Made by a program: the position numbers and the translations under genes. Under the pieces are notes generated by a model that did no database searches, was not told the DNA's origin, and worked only from the letters and a program-made list of their open reading frames with translations. 64,000 nucleotides of DNA, taken from contig NZ_JAAAKZ010000010.1 of assembly GCF_009905605.1 (NCBI RefSeq), forward strand, positions 124,001 through 188,000. The letters are read 5' to 3'. Below, piece by piece: positions 25,661 to 35,541 of the stretch. The stretch comes from Runella sp. CRIBMP (GTDB taxonomy: Bacteria; Bacteroidota; Bacteroidia; Cytophagales; Spirosomataceae). Positions within the stretch are counted from its first letter, which is position 1, and every line of letters starts with the position of its first letter.

Positions 25661-26272
25661 TTAAGCGCCGATAGTATCGGGAGGAGTTGGCGTATCGGTC
25701 GACTCAGCTTTTGGCTTACGAACGTAAGTTCTCTTGGCAGGAGCCGCTACAGTCTTTTTAACGGGTGCTTTTGGCTTAGGCGCTGGTTTCACTTCAACAG
25801 GGGCTTCAACCGCTTCAGGTGCCGACACCTCTTTTACTTCATGAGGCGTTTTTTTTGATGACTTATCTTTTTTGTCACCTTTATCCTTTTTTTCACTTTT
25901 TTTATCCTTATCAGACTTCTTGTCCTTATCGGCCTTCTTGTCCTTATCAGACTTCTTGTCTTTATCAGACTTCTTGTCCTTATCGGCTTTTTTATCTTTA
26001 TCTGACTTCTTGCCTTTGTCTGCTTTTTTAGCAGCTTTTTCAGCGTCTTTTGCCAGTTTTTCGGCAGCTTTTTTTACTTTTTTTGCTGCGTCTTTTGCCT
26101 CTTCTTCTTTTGCTTTCGCCTCCTTTTTCTTAATTTTATCTAATTTCTTAGCCAGTTTTTCCGCGGCTTTCTTCACCGCTTTAGCTATCTTTTTAGAAAC
26201 AGTTTCCCCTACAACGACGGCGGCAATTTTTTGGGCAATTTCGCTTGAGGCTTTTTTCTTTTCTGATTTCAT
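25661..26272 (-). CDS. Histone H1-like Lys/Ala-rich protein
   Basis: 203 residues, extremely basic and low in complexity. An N-terminal segment (SEIAQKIAAVVVGETVSKKI) is followed by alanine/lysine helices (KKAAEKLAKK-type), then about eight KKSDKD/KKADKD hexapeptides (about 85-130), then a Pro/Ala-rich end with KRTYVRKPKAE. This composition is that of eukaryotic H1 tails and of bacterial H1-like nucleoid proteins (Hc1/AlgP style). Likely binds DNA or RNA without sequence specificity; that is inference from composition. It is convergent with the NuoI-like gene, their stop codons separated by a single nucleotide. Confidence 0.75.
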   Translation of the reverse strand: MKSEKKKASSEIAQKIAAVVVGETVSKKIAKAVKKAAEKLAKKLDKIKKKEAKAKEEEAKDAAKKVKKAAEKLAKDAEKAAKKADKGKKSDKDKKADKDKKSDKDKKSDKDKKADKDKKSDKDKKSEKKDKGDKKDKSSKKTPHEVKEVSAPEAVEAPVEVKPAPKPKAPVKKTVAAPAKRTYVRKPKAESTDTPTPPDTIGA

Positions 26273-26366
26273 GGGGATTTTGATATTGTGTTTTATTGTA
26301 AAGTAAAAAATCTACAAATACATAACTAAATTTCCGTTAAAACAAAAATTTCAGGTTATTTTTATG

Positions 26367-26909
26367 TTAAGATTTTAGCATTTTTGAGACATAATCCCAC
26401 GCCACGATTCCAGCACTTACCGATACGTTGAGGGAGTGTTTGGTGCCAAATTGGGGAATTTCCAAACAAATATCGGCTTGGCTTACCACTTCTTCGTTTA
26501 CCCCAAAAACCTCATTACCAAGCACAAATGCATATTTTTGGTTCAATTCGGGCATAAAATCCTGCAATTTTGTACTTCCTTCTGCTTGTTCTATCGCCAC
26601 CACCTTGTAGCCTTCCGCCTTCAATCGTGCTACTAAGTCCAACACATCCAACACATGTTCCCACAGCACCGTATTATCTGCCCCCAGGGCCGTTTTAGTA
26701 ATATCGCGGTGAGGAGGCGTTCCTGTCAATCCACAAAGATAGATTTTCTCCGCCCTGAAGGCATCGGAGGTTCGAAACACTGAGCCTACATTGTTTAAAC
26801 TACGAATATCATCCAACACAAAGACAAAGGAATGTTTTGGAGCAAGCAGGTATTCATCGGCCGAAAGGCGATTAAGCTCTTCCATTGATACTTTACGCGG
26901 AGAAATCAT
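26367..26909 (-). CDS. TrmH/SpoU family RNA methyltransferase
   Basis: 180 residues, a minimal SPOUT enzyme. The three family motifs are present: motif 1 LNNVGSVFRTSDAF, motif 2 FVLGNEVFGVNEEV and motif 3 LNVSVSAGIVAWD. The trefoil knot that binds S-adenosylmethionine is made by motifs 2 and 3. Such proteins 2'-O-methylate tRNA or rRNA ribose; the short length without an N-terminal L30e-like domain is closer to TrmH/TrmL than to RlmB. The target nucleotide is not deducible. Start ATG at 26909, divergent from the M16 peptidase gene. Confidence 0.93.
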   Translation of the reverse strand: MISPRKVSMEELNRLSADEYLLAPKHSFVFVLDDIRSLNNVGSVFRTSDAFRAEKIYLCGLTGTPPHRDITKTALGADNTVLWEHVLDVLDLVARLKAEGYKVVAIEQAEGSTKLQDFMPELNQKYAFVLGNEVFGVNEEVVSQADICLEIPQFGTKHSLNVSVSAGIVAWDYVSKMLKS

Positions 26910-26996
26910 TACAAATTTACAGATTAAAATAGACCTTTATGAACGCAAAAATAGTCGGAATATACACGTCTGAAACCTCTATCCACCAAAAACTGT

Positions 26997-27004
26997 TATC
27001 TTTG
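26997..27004 (+). promoter_or_regulatory. Candidate -7 box for the M16 peptidase gene
   Basis: TATCTTTG matches TAnnTTTG and lies 20 nt upstream of the ATG at 27025, so the leader would be about 15 nt. No clear -33 TTTG. Confidence 0.4.
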
Positions 27005-27024
27005 TATAGTGACAAAACTTACGA

Positions 27025-28263
27025 ATGGAAGAATATAACTTACACACGCTGCCCAATGGCATCCGTGTCGTACACAAACAAGTACCTCATACTCAGATAG
27101 CCCACTGGGGCATCATGCTCGACATCGGTAGCCGCGATGAGTTGCCGCATCAGCAAGGTTTAGCGCATTTTTGGGAACACATGGCCTTTAAAGGCACCCA
27201 AAAACGTAAATCATACCACATCATTAATCGTCTCGAAACCGTTGGCGGGGAGCTGAATGCCTACACGACCAAGGAGAAAATTTGCTTTCATGCCTCGCTG
27301 CTCGCCTCGCACAGCGACAAAGCGATTGAGTTGCTTTCCGATATTTCGTTTCATTCTATTTTTCCCGAAAAACAAATCGAGAAAGAGCGGGGTGTGATAT
27401 TGGAAGAAATGGCCATGTATCATGATTCGCCCGAAGATGCCATTCAGGATGAATTTGATGAAGTAGTTTTTCAAAATCACCAACTGGGTAAAAATATCCT
27501 TGGAACGTCGGACACGGTACGCTCTTTTGACCGCAATGATTTGCAATCTTTTATTGCGGCCAATCTTGATACTGAGCGCATTGTGGTTTCATTGGTGAGC
27601 AATTTACCTTTTAAGAAAGCCGTAAAACAGGCCGAGAAATACCTCTACGACTTGCCTCATTGCACCACGCAGCGAGTACGTACGTCGCCCGAAATTTATG
27701 TACCTCAAATCATCCAAACGCCCCGTGGCATGACACAGGCGCAGGTAGCCATGGGTCGCCCAGCTTACGCGTTGATGGACGAGAAGCGTCTGCCGTTTTT
27801 TATGCTTGTCAACCTGCTCGGCGGGCCAGGCATGAACTCCCGCTTCAACATGACTTTGCGCGAGAAATACGGTTTGGTTTATTCCATTGAGGCCAATTAT
27901 GCGCCATTTTTGGACACAGGTTTTCTGGGTGTTTTCTTCGGTACGGAGCCTAACAACCTAGAGCGTGCCATGCAACTCGTAAATCGGGAACTTCGCCTTC
28001 TGCGTGAAAAACCACTCTCGACCGTTCAATTGCGCAATTTGAAAGAGCAACTGATGGGCCAACTAGCCATGTCGGAAGAAAGTAATCAGAGCTTTATGTT
28101 GATGATGGCCAAAAGCATTCTGGATACGGGCAAGGTAGATTCATTACAGGAAATATTTGCCGAGATTGAGGCGGTAACGGCTCCGCAATTGCAAGATATT
28201 GCCCAGGAGATGTTTGATGAGAGTCAATGGAGCACCCTGACCTTTGTTCCAGAAAGTGAGTGA
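27025..28263 (+). CDS. M16 family zinc peptidase (insulinase/processing-peptidase type)
   Basis: 412 residues, the length of a single-chain M16B peptidase. The inverted zinc motif HxxEH is H48-F-W-E51-H52 (LAHFWEHMAFKGT), and the third ligand Glu lies in ERGVILEEMAMYHD, about 76 residues later as expected. The C-terminal half has the non-catalytic homologous domain (GPGMNSRFNMTLREKYGLVY). No signal peptide, so cytoplasmic or secreted by an unknown route. Family members degrade short peptides. Divergent from the TrmH gene and ended by a terminator at 28330. Confidence 0.95.
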   Translation: MEEYNLHTLPNGIRVVHKQVPHTQIAHWGIMLDIGSRDELPHQQGLAHFWEHMAFKGTQKRKSYHIINRLETVGGELNAYTTKEKICFHASLLASHSDKAIELLSDISFHSIFPEKQIEKERGVILEEMAMYHDSPEDAIQDEFDEVVFQNHQLGKNILGTSDTVRSFDRNDLQSFIAANLDTERIVVSLVSNLPFKKAVKQAEKYLYDLPHCTTQRVRTSPEIYVPQIIQTPRGMTQAQVAMGRPAYALMDEKRLPFFMLVNLLGGPGMNSRFNMTLREKYGLVYSIEANYAPFLDTGFLGVFFGTEPNNLERAMQLVNRELRLLREKPLSTVQLRNLKEQLMGQLAMSEESNQSFMLMMAKSILDTGKVDSLQEIFAEIEAVTAPQLQDIAQEMFDESQWSTLTFVPESE

Positions 28264-28329
28264 CGAACGAGAAGATCAACGATAAAATATATTCCAAATA
28301 AGTCACTATAAAGAAGCATTTTAAGCGAT

Positions 28330-28366
28330 AAAAACGGCCCAAATATATCTTTTTAGCCGTTTTTTC
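28330..28366 (+). terminator. Terminator after the M16 peptidase gene
   Basis: AAAAACGGC (28330-28338) pairs with GCCGTTTTT (28356-28364) and a T-run continues. A TATATTTG box (28370-28377), a possible -7 element for the O-methyltransferase gene, starts right behind it. Confidence 0.8.
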
Positions 28367-28396
28367 GTTTATATTTGTTGAAATAATACTCACTGA

Positions 28397-29038
28397 ATGG
28401 ATTTTATTCCTGCAGCCATAGAAGCATACTCGCTGGCCCATACGTCAGCCGAAAGCCCCTTACTGGCGCAACTCAACCGGGAAACCCACGCAAAAGTACT
28501 TCAATCTCGAATGCTTTCGGGACATTTGCAGGGCCGTCTTTTGTCGTTGTTTTCGACCATGCTTCGACCGCGTCGAATCTTGGAAATCGGCACCTATACT
28601 GGATATTCAGCCTTATGTTTGGCAGAGGGATTGGCCGATGATGGCATTTTGATAACCATTGACGTCAACGAAGAGCTCGAATCGTTTGTACGGTCTTTTT
28701 TTGACCAATCTCCCTTTGGAAAAAAAATTGATTTCCGCATTGCCAATGCCGCCACGCTTATACCAACCTTGAACGAGACCTTTGACCTCGTCTTTATTGA
28801 TGCTGATAAACTCAATTACGGTTTGTACTACGATTTGGTGTTTGACAAAGTCCGTCCGGGCGGAGTCATCATCGCCGACAATGTCCTTTGGAGCGGAAAA
28901 ATTGTTCAGACAGACAAGCGAATAGATAAGGATACTCAGGCCCTTTTAGACTTTAATCAGAAACTCCACAACGACCCGCGGGTGAGCAATGTGCTACTGC
29001 CAGTTCGAGACGGCCTAATGATCGTGTGGAAACATTAA
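28397..29038 (+). CDS. Class I SAM-dependent O-methyltransferase
   Basis: 213 residues, matching the COMT-like bacterial O-methyltransferases. SAM motif I is RILEIGTYTGYSAL (about 60-73), followed by the acidic loop TIDVNEELE, metal-binding DLVFIDADKLNY (about 130-141), and ADNVLWSGKI, where the Asn-Asp pair helps bind a divalent cation. Such enzymes methylate catechol-like hydroxyls. Start ATG at 28397. It is the first gene of a co-directional run; the LysM transglycosylase gene begins 20 nt after its stop. The real substrate is unknown. Confidence 0.93.
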   Translation: MDFIPAAIEAYSLAHTSAESPLLAQLNRETHAKVLQSRMLSGHLQGRLLSLFSTMLRPRRILEIGTYTGYSALCLAEGLADDGILITIDVNEELESFVRSFFDQSPFGKKIDFRIANAATLIPTLNETFDLVFIDADKLNYGLYYDLVFDKVRPGGVIIADNVLWSGKIVQTDKRIDKDTQALLDFNQKLHNDPRVSNVLLPVRDGLMIVWKH

Positions 29039-29058
29039 CTTTTAGCGATTCCAAAGCA

Positions 29059-31257
29059 ATGAAACGTACCTTAACCCTCATCACCTTCATTTCTTTCTTT
29101 GCCATCTCCGCCATCGTGGCGCAGGCACCTGCCGTTCCTACGGTTCCATCCAGCGTAGGCTTCGCTGGAATGAACGTTAAGATTGACGATGATGCTCGCG
29201 CCATCATCCAATCAGACGTGAAAGCGCTCCTCGGCAACCGCAAGTATTGGGAGTCAAAGCTCGACCGTTGCGTGATGTATTTTCCCCTCATTGAAGGGAT
29301 TTTGATTGACGAAAATATTCCCACCGATTTCAAATTTTTGGCCTTGCAGGAAAGTGGCCTTCAACCCGATGCCGTTTCTGCCTCCAATGCCGTTGGATTT
29401 TGGCAATTCAAAAAAGAAACCGCTGTTGATTACGGTCTGCGCGTCGACGATATGATTGATGAGCGCAAAAACATTACTGCTTCTACCCGGGCAGCAGCGC
29501 GCTATCTCAAAAAAAGCAATACACAGTTCAACAACTGGGTTGCTTCGTTGTACTCTTATTATTTGGGCGCGGGAGGAATCAGCAAAAACATCCCCAGCGA
29601 ATGGTCGTATGCCAAGGAAGTTACATTAGATGGTAAATCAGACCGTTATATTTTGCGTTTTTTTGCGCATAAAATCGCCGTTGAATCCGCCATTGACCGT
29701 TATCGGTCTCCTATTCAAACGGTATTGCTAGAATATACACAGGCCAAAGGCCGAACCTTACGGGATATTGCCTCGGAGTTAAGCATCGACGAAGCCACAT
29801 TGCGCAACGAAAACCGCTGGCTTAATGCCAACGAAATTCCGACTGACCGAGATTATACACTGATTGTTCCCGCAAATAACGAGCAACTTTCTGCTACTCG
29901 TGCTCGCCTCTCGGCGGTTCAAAAGCCCAATCAACGCGATAATTTTACCCAAAAAGACATTGGTTTTCCAGTCTTAGTACGCGCCGAAGGCTACAGCAAT
30001 GACTTATTATTGTACGAAATAAATGGCTTGCCGGGCATTATGGCGGGAGGCAACGATAACGTTGAATCCTTAGCCCGAAAGGCAAAAATCAGTTTCAGCA
30101 GTTTTTTACGATACAACGAAATGTCGGAGCGTGACCCCATTGTTCCGGGAGACGTTTATTATCTAGCAAAAAAAGGCAAACGCGCCGTTGTTCCTTTCCA
30201 CACTGTTCGTGAAGGCGAGTCTCTTTGGAAAGTTTCGCAAGTGTACGGAATTCGATTAAAATACATTGTCAAAAACAACCGCATCGACAATCGTAATCAA
30301 CGGCCACAAACGGGCCGAGTACTTTGGCTAACCAAAAAACGGCCTCGCAACACCCCAGTTGAAGTCGTAGATATGCCGCAGGATGAATGGGTTCCGGGCA
30401 GTGGAAAATCGCAGCCTCGTCCCGCCGTGCAGGAGAATACCCGGGAAAGCGCAGCCCCGACTGCTTCCAATAAAATACCACAAAATCCATCAGAGCGCAA
30501 AGTGTACACTCCTAAGATGGCCGATACCCCGCCCCCTACTAAGTCTACGGCCAACGAGCCATCATTGGGTGGAGTAGAAGTAACGGATGCGGCCAATCTG
30601 CCTAAACAGGGCACCTCAACCACGGCACAACCAGCAAAGCCCAATAAAAGAGCCCCCTCTTTTAACCCAAGTGATGACGACCGGGTAGTGATTATCAACG
30701 ACGATGAGCCAGTAAGACAAACTTCGGCCAACAAACCAGCCAACAAAACTACTGCTACCCAACCCGCACCGCAAACCACCGCAAAACAGCAACCAGTGGT
30801 TAAGAATACAACGTCTCCTTCTACACCTAAAGAAACAGTGAAAGAAGAGCCTGTTGTAACGACAAAAACCGAAACGCCTAAACCAAAAACGACGACGCCA
30901 CCTTCAGCACCAGCAGCAAGCGGAAAAGTCATTAAACACGTCGTAGAACCAGGGCAAACTTTTTACAGCATCTCAAAGATGTATGACGTGACCGTCAACG
31001 ATATTTTATATTGGAATAATCTCCCGCAGGATGCAAAGCTACTCCGCGGCCAAAAGCTAACCATCCGACCCGTAGGTGATACCCTTACTCAACAACCTAA
31101 AGCTGAAGAGTTTACGAATCATACCGTAGCCCAAGGCGAAACAATGTTTAGCATCTCTCAGAAATACGGAGTCAAAGTAGACCAAATCAAAGAATGGAAC
31201 GGGTTGCCTGATACAGGAGTTAAACTCGGGCAACAACTGAAGATAAAAAAACAATGA
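29059..31257 (+). CDS. MltD-like lytic transglycosylase with LysM repeats
   Basis: 732 residues from ATG 29059, where the signal peptide starts ([22 protein letters not shown]); a GTG 11 codons upstream overlaps the previous gene and is disfavoured. Domain order: SLT lysozyme-like domain with catalytic Glu in [14 protein letters not shown] and the [10 protein letters not shown] strand (about 85-120); a LysM-like region near 240; a LysM near 377 ([16 protein letters not shown]); a Pro/Thr-rich linker (430-620); two C-terminal LysMs near 625 ([16 protein letters not shown]) and 686 ([16 protein letters not shown]). It cleaves peptidoglycan in the periplasm. Its stop overlaps the DUF3109 start by 4 nt. 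Confidence 0.94.
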   Translation: MKRTLTLITFISFFAISAIVAQAPAVPTVPSSVGFAGMNVKIDDDARAIIQSDVKALLGNRKYWESKLDRCVMYFPLIEGILIDENIPTDFKFLALQESGLQPDAVSASNAVGFWQFKKETAVDYGLRVDDMIDERKNITASTRAAARYLKKSNTQFNNWVASLYSYYLGAGGISKNIPSEWSYAKEVTLDGKSDRYILRFFAHKIAVESAIDRYRSPIQTVLLEYTQAKGRTLRDIASELSIDEATLRNENRWLNANEIPTDRDYTLIVPANNEQLSATRARLSAVQKPNQRDNFTQKDIGFPVLVRAEGYSNDLLLYEINGLPGIMAGGNDNVESLARKAKISFSSFLRYNEMSERDPIVPGDVYYLAKKGKRAVVPFHTVREGESLWKVSQVYGIRLKYIVKNNRIDNRNQRPQTGRVLWLTKKRPRNTPVEVVDMPQDEWVPGSGKSQPRPAVQENTRESAAPTASNKIPQNPSERKVYTPKMADTPPPTKSTANEPSLGGVEVTDAANLPKQGTSTTAQPAKPNKRAPSFNPSDDDRVVIINDDEPVRQTSANKPANKTTATQPAPQTTAKQQPVVKNTTSPSTPKETVKEEPVVTTKTETPKPKTTTPPSAPAASGKVIKHVVEPGQTFYSISKMYDVTVNDILYWNNLPQDAKLLRGQKLTIRPVGDTLTQQPKAEEFTNHTVAQGETMFSISQKYGVKVDQIKEWNGLPDTGVKLGQQLKIKKQ

Positions 31258-31817
31258 TAGTAATTGATAATACCGTTATCAGCGACGACATAGCTGACCA
31301 TTTTTTCGTTTGTGAATTATCCAAATGCAAAGGTGCTTGTTGTGTGGAAGGTGATTTGGGCGCTCCCCTTGAGCAGGATGAATTGGCGCTACTTGAAGAA
31401 GTTTATCCCCACGTAAAGCCCTATTTGAACAAAAAAGGCATTGAAGCCATTGAAAAAAACGGGCTTTACGAGCAGGATTTAGATGGCGACTATGTCACGA
31501 CCACGGTCAATGGGAAAGAATGCGCCTACGCCATATACGACAAAAAAGGAATCCTTAAATGCGGTATTGAACAGGCTTTCTTGGACGGAAAAATTAATTT
31601 TCGGAAGCCCATTTCTTGTTATCTTTATCCTATTCGAATTACGAAATATGACCATTTCGACGCGCTCAACTACGACCGTTGGCATATTTGCAACCCCGCC
31701 TGCCACAACGGACGCGAGTTAGGCGTGCCGATTTATAAGTTCCTGAAAGACCCGCTCATCACCAAGTACGGCAGTGAGTGGTACGACGAATTGGTCAATA
31801 AAATTGAGAACCAGTAA
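31254..31817 (+). CDS. DUF3109 cysteine-rich protein
   Basis: 187 residues, conserved across Bacteroidota but uncharacterised. Nine cysteines, including C20, C25, C29 and C30 ([14 protein letters not shown]) and a C-terminal HICNPACH, suggest a metal or Fe-S centre like that of the YkgJ/zinc-or-iron-chelating group. No signal peptide. ATG at 31254 overlaps the stop of the LysM transglycosylase by 4 nt, so translation is coupled. Function is unknown; the cysteine pattern is what can be seen. Confidence 0.9.
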   Translation: MIVIDNTVISDDIADHFFVCELSKCKGACCVEGDLGAPLEQDELALLEEVYPHVKPYLNKKGIEAIEKNGLYEQDLDGDYVTTTVNGKECAYAIYDKKGILKCGIEQAFLDGKINFRKPISCYLYPIRITKYDHFDALNYDRWHICNPACHNGRELGVPIYKFLKDPLITKYGSEWYDELVNKIENQ

Positions 31818-31849
31818 TCTTACATCTTTAAAATCGGACAATTAAACCG

Positions 31850-32179
31850 TTGGAATCTAAAAACTTCTTTGATGATGTCTACGACGTAGTTCGACAGATC
31901 CCCGTGGGACGTGTGACATCATATGGCAGTATTGCAAAGTTTTTGGGCTCTAAATTGAGTGCTCGAATGGTAGGTTGGGCTATGAACGCCTGCCACGGAA
32001 TGCCCGACGTGCCCGCACACCGGGTCGTAAACCGAAATGGAGTTCTCTCAGGGAAACTTTTTTTTGGGTCGCCAACGGCCATGCAAGAGCTTTTGGAAAA
32101 GGAAGGAATCGGGGTGGAGAACGACAAAATCAGGGATTTCAAAAACGTTTACTGGGACCCTTCTACTGAACTTTTATAA
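31850..32179 (+). CDS. Alkyltransferase-like (ATL) protein, MGMT C-terminal domain without the active Cys
   Basis: 109 residues of the O6-alkylguanine-DNA alkyltransferase DNA-binding domain: VYDVVRQIPVGRVTSYGSIA, ARMVGWAMNAC and PDVPAHRVVNRNG. The PCHR active-site motif is PAHR here (A56, H57, R58), so it cannot transfer alkyl groups. It should act like ATL proteins, which flag O6-alkylguanine for nucleotide excision repair. No ATG is in frame after the TAA at 31829; TTG 31850 or ATT 31841 must start it. It follows DUF3109 by 32 nt. Confidence 0.88.
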   Translation: MESKNFFDDVYDVVRQIPVGRVTSYGSIAKFLGSKLSARMVGWAMNACHGMPDVPAHRVVNRNGVLSGKLFFGSPTAMQELLEKEGIGVENDKIRDFKNVYWDPSTELL

Positions 32180-32302
32180 TCTCTCAAAAATATACTAATC
32201 CATCATTTTACCCTTGTGTCCCTTCTTTGCCTTTGTAAAAATTAAACTAAATAAGGTAATCGATTGGCACGAATAATGCAAGACTTAAAAAAAAGTGTTG
32301 CT

Positions 32303-34312
32303 ATGCGTATTCTGATTCAGTGTTTTTTCTTAATAATTATGGCTTTATGGGCATCCGCCCAAAACGAACAATGGGCCTCGAAAATAGTCGGTGTTTCGTC
32401 TGAATATACAGCTGGCAATGGCCAACAATACCGTGCCGTTCAGGTCTTGGGGAAACCCAATAAACTGCCCCAGGGCGAAACAGGGGCCTCTGCCTGGCGT
32501 CCCGAACAGCCCGACAATGGCGTGGAATGGATAAAAGTAGGTTTTGAAACCCCGCTTTCCATTCGGCAAATTGCCATTGCGGAGAATTTCGGAGCGGGAT
32601 GCATCACCACCATTTTTGCCTACGATTCTCAAAACAAAGAATACAATATCTATACAAGCAAACCTGAAACTACCCAACGCAACGCAGGTATGTTACGGGT
32701 TTGGCTCCCCAAACTCACCGAATACAAGGTGGCTTCGCTGAAAATAGTACTCGATACGAAGCGCGTTAAAAATTGGAATGAAATTGATGCCATCGCTATA
32801 TCAGCCTCAGAAACCCCCATTGAAGCATCCATTAATTTGGCAAAAAATGTTCCAAAAGAACTGAAAAAAGAAAACCTCGGAGCCAATGTCAACTCTAAAG
32901 CAAATGAGGTTGCTCCCGTAATTTCTCCCGATGGCAAAACCATTTATTTTACCCGCTTCGACCATCCCGAAAATCTAAAAAATAGCGAAGATTATGATGT
33001 ATGGTTTGCCGAAGAAAAAGACGGGGTATGGCAAAAAGCCCGTAACATGGGCACTCCAGTCAACAACATTCGCGAAAACTCCATTTGTTATATTTCTCCC
33101 GACGACCGTACCGCTTTGCTGATGAATATTTACCGCCCCGACGGTACGTTGTCTAAGGGGGTATCGGTCAGCCGTAAAAACCGAAACGGGTGGACTTTTC
33201 CGCAGGAAGTACGCCTTCAAAGTTATGTAAATGAGCATCCCTTTTCGGGATTTTATATCAGTCCAAACGGAAAAGTGATGGTCTTGTCTTTGCAAGATGC
33301 CAATACCAAAGGCGGTGCCGACCTCTATGTTTCTTTTCTACAAACCAACGGGACATGGTCAGCTCCCACCAACATGGGCGCCAGCATTAATACCGCCGAT
33401 GACGAATTTACGCCCTTTTTGGCCACCGATAATAAGAGTTTATATTTTACCTCCAACGGCCGCAGTGGCTACGGAGAGATGGACATTTACGTAAGCCGCC
33501 GGCTAGACGATAGTTGGACCCAATGGTCGGAGCCTGAAAATTTGGGCCCTGCTTTCAATACTTCTGATTACGAAGCGCATTTTACCATTCCTGCCTCGGG
33601 AGCCTATGCTTATTTCTGTTCTTCCGAAAACTCGCTGGGGGAATTTGATATTTTTCGCATAAAACTACCCGAATCTGTGCGGCCTATCCCCACGGTTATG
33701 CTTCAAGGCGGCGTGATTGACCAAAAGACCAAACAGGCCGTGGCCGCCGAAGTGATTGTGGAGGATTTGGACCAAAAACAACCACCTCAGCGCATTGACT
33801 ATGACCCCGCGGTGGGTGATTTTAAAATTGTGTTGGATACCCAGAAACAGTATGGTCTCACAGCGCAACGGAAAGGCTACCAAGCAGCAGGGACGATTGT
33901 AGATTTGACCAAAGAAAAACAATACCGCGAAATCCGTCGCGAAATCGCTTTGACCCCCATCGAAATTGGACAAAAAGTAACCCTCAACACCATACGTTTT
34001 GCCCAAAGCAAGTTTGACCTTCTTCCTTCATCCTTGCCTGAACTAGACCGTATTGCGCAAATGATGACCGAAAACAGCAGCATGGAAATTTTGCTCGAAG
34101 GCCATACCGACAACGTGGGTGATTTTGAAGCCAACGTCCAATTGTCTAAAGACCGGGTGGAAGAAGTAAAACGGTACTTGACCACTAAAAATATCAACGC
34201 CGCACGCATCCAAACCAAAGGCTACGGCCCCACCCGCCCCGTGGCCCCCAATACCAGTGAAGAAAGTCGTAAACAAAACCGACGCGTGGAGTTCTCTATT
34301 CTAAAAATATAA
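32303..34312 (+). CDS. Exported OmpA-family protein with PD40 beta-propeller repeats
   Basis: 669 residues from ATG 32303 (MRILIQCFFLIIMALWASAQ, a signal peptide); ATG 32276 or TTG 32264 would add 9 or 13 residues. An N-terminal beta-rich domain (about 25-170; SSEYTAGNGQQY, NGVEWIKVGFETP) is followed by WD40-like PD40 repeats (PVISPDGKTIYFTRF; FYISPNGKVMVLSL; PFLATDNKSLYFTSNG), a carboxypeptidase-regulatory-like segment and a C-terminal OmpA domain (about 550-669; LLEGHTDNVGD, RIQTKGYGPTRP, NRRVEFSI) that binds peptidoglycan. Typical outer-membrane-associated scaffold of Bacteroidota; related proteins occur in gliding and type IX secretion settings. Confidence 0.9.
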   Translation: MRILIQCFFLIIMALWASAQNEQWASKIVGVSSEYTAGNGQQYRAVQVLGKPNKLPQGETGASAWRPEQPDNGVEWIKVGFETPLSIRQIAIAENFGAGCITTIFAYDSQNKEYNIYTSKPETTQRNAGMLRVWLPKLTEYKVASLKIVLDTKRVKNWNEIDAIAISASETPIEASINLAKNVPKELKKENLGANVNSKANEVAPVISPDGKTIYFTRFDHPENLKNSEDYDVWFAEEKDGVWQKARNMGTPVNNIRENSICYISPDDRTALLMNIYRPDGTLSKGVSVSRKNRNGWTFPQEVRLQSYVNEHPFSGFYISPNGKVMVLSLQDANTKGGADLYVSFLQTNGTWSAPTNMGASINTADDEFTPFLATDNKSLYFTSNGRSGYGEMDIYVSRRLDDSWTQWSEPENLGPAFNTSDYEAHFTIPASGAYAYFCSSENSLGEFDIFRIKLPESVRPIPTVMLQGGVIDQKTKQAVAAEVIVEDLDQKQPPQRIDYDPAVGDFKIVLDTQKQYGLTAQRKGYQAAGTIVDLTKEKQYREIRREIALTPIEIGQKVTLNTIRFAQSKFDLLPSSLPELDRIAQMMTENSSMEILLEGHTDNVGDFEANVQLSKDRVEEVKRYLTTKNINAARIQTKGYGPTRPVAPNTSEESRKQNRRVEFSILKI

Positions 34313-34480
34313 CTGTCTTAAAGTAGTTTAGTGGCTCGGTGTTACGTTTTACACCAAGGTACACTTACTGAACGTTTGTGTATATTTTTTTTCCTGAAAA
34401 CGAAAACACTACTCGGCAGCGTTGTTACGTATGTTATTCATCCAATGCACTGCCTAGCAACATCGCCAATTATTCGCTCA

Positions 34481-35290
34481 ATGAAGAGACTTATCCTATT
34501 ATCACTATTTACTGTTTTCGCCTGCGGCAAAAATCAAGCGCCTGCTCCCATCCCCGTACCGACCCCAGTTTGCAATATCAGCAGTGAAACTGGGGTAAAC
34601 AATACCTATAAACTGGAATACATATACGGCGCATCGGGGTTGCCGGAGGGGGTGAATGTATCCATCAAAAACACCGCCGACGGGCTGTTGAAACCCGTAA
34701 GTACGGCTCGATATACCTACGAAAACAATCGATTGGTGAAAGTAGTCGACGGGGCGGTCGAAGAAACCTTGGAATACGCTCCCAACGGGGCATTAACACG
34801 CCTCACGGTAGACAAGACCATCGAACCCGCTTACGTTAATTATACCCTGTCTTTTGAAACAGACGCCAACCTACGAATCACCAAAGTGACGGATTCGATG
34901 GGGAAACAAACGACGATTAAACGAGACGCCAAAGGAAATATTACGGAAACAGTCACAACAAATATTCAAACTGGCCAAGAACTCCACCGTATCGAATTGA
35001 GCGGCTACGACAACCGAAAATCCGTTTACGATTCCTTTAAAGGCTGGTCATTCAGCGTACTGAACTACTATGCCGACTACATCAAATTTCCACTTTTTAC
35101 AACAGGTGCAAGCGGCAATGCGGGCAAACGCATTGACTATGTGGCAGGAAAATCCTTCAGTGAGACTACGTATACGTATACTTACAATGAAAACGGCTTT
35201 CCGTTAACGGAACAATCCTTTACCCGATTTTCAGATGGTTCGGGCGTAGCAACCAACAGCCGAACTTTTGTGTACGCAGATTGTAAATGA
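34481..35290 (+). CDS. Lipoprotein with RHS/YD-like beta repeats
   Basis: 269 residues from ATG 34481, where a lipoprotein signal starts (MKRLILLSLFTVFACGK, lipidated C15); the frame is open 50 codons further upstream without a plausible start. A Pro-rich stretch after the lipobox (APAPIPVPTPV) is followed by repeated beta-hairpin units reading like YTYENNRLVKVV, EYAPNGALTRL, FETDANLRITKV and YTYNENGFPLTEQ, similar to YD/RHS-type repeats of Bacteroidota surface lipoproteins. Function unknown. It lies 168 nt after the OmpA gene. Confidence 0.75.
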   Translation: MKRLILLSLFTVFACGKNQAPAPIPVPTPVCNISSETGVNNTYKLEYIYGASGLPEGVNVSIKNTADGLLKPVSTARYTYENNRLVKVVDGAVEETLEYAPNGALTRLTVDKTIEPAYVNYTLSFETDANLRITKVTDSMGKQTTIKRDAKGNITETVTTNIQTGQELHRIELSGYDNRKSVYDSFKGWSFSVLNYYADYIKFPLFTTGASGNAGKRIDYVAGKSFSETTYTYTYNENGFPLTEQSFTRFSDGSGVATNSRTFVYADCK

Positions 35291-35541
35291 GAGGACTTAA
35301 AACGTAATTTTTTCTGCTACATCAGAATCTGACACCACTCTCAAAAAATAGACTGCTTTGTAAAATAACCTGATTTTTCTTGCAGAGAACGAAAGATTTA
35401 AGGATACTTGTAAACTTAAATCTGAATCGCTGTGATGCAATGATGCCATAGGGCAACCAAATGATTATCAGCCCAAAACAACATAGTAATATTGCGTCTA
35501 ATGACAAGTTGGAACGTAGACACATTGACATTAACAACAAA

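Noticed and set aside
25890-26030. Short periodic repeat that could be mistaken for a CRISPR or satellite
   Set aside because: The period is 18 nt, in frame, and encodes the KKSDKD/KKADKD units of the H1-like protein.
30297-30932. 211-codon open frame opposite the LysM transglycosylase linker
   Set aside because: A low-complexity reflection of the Pro/Thr-rich linker; no start context or domain.
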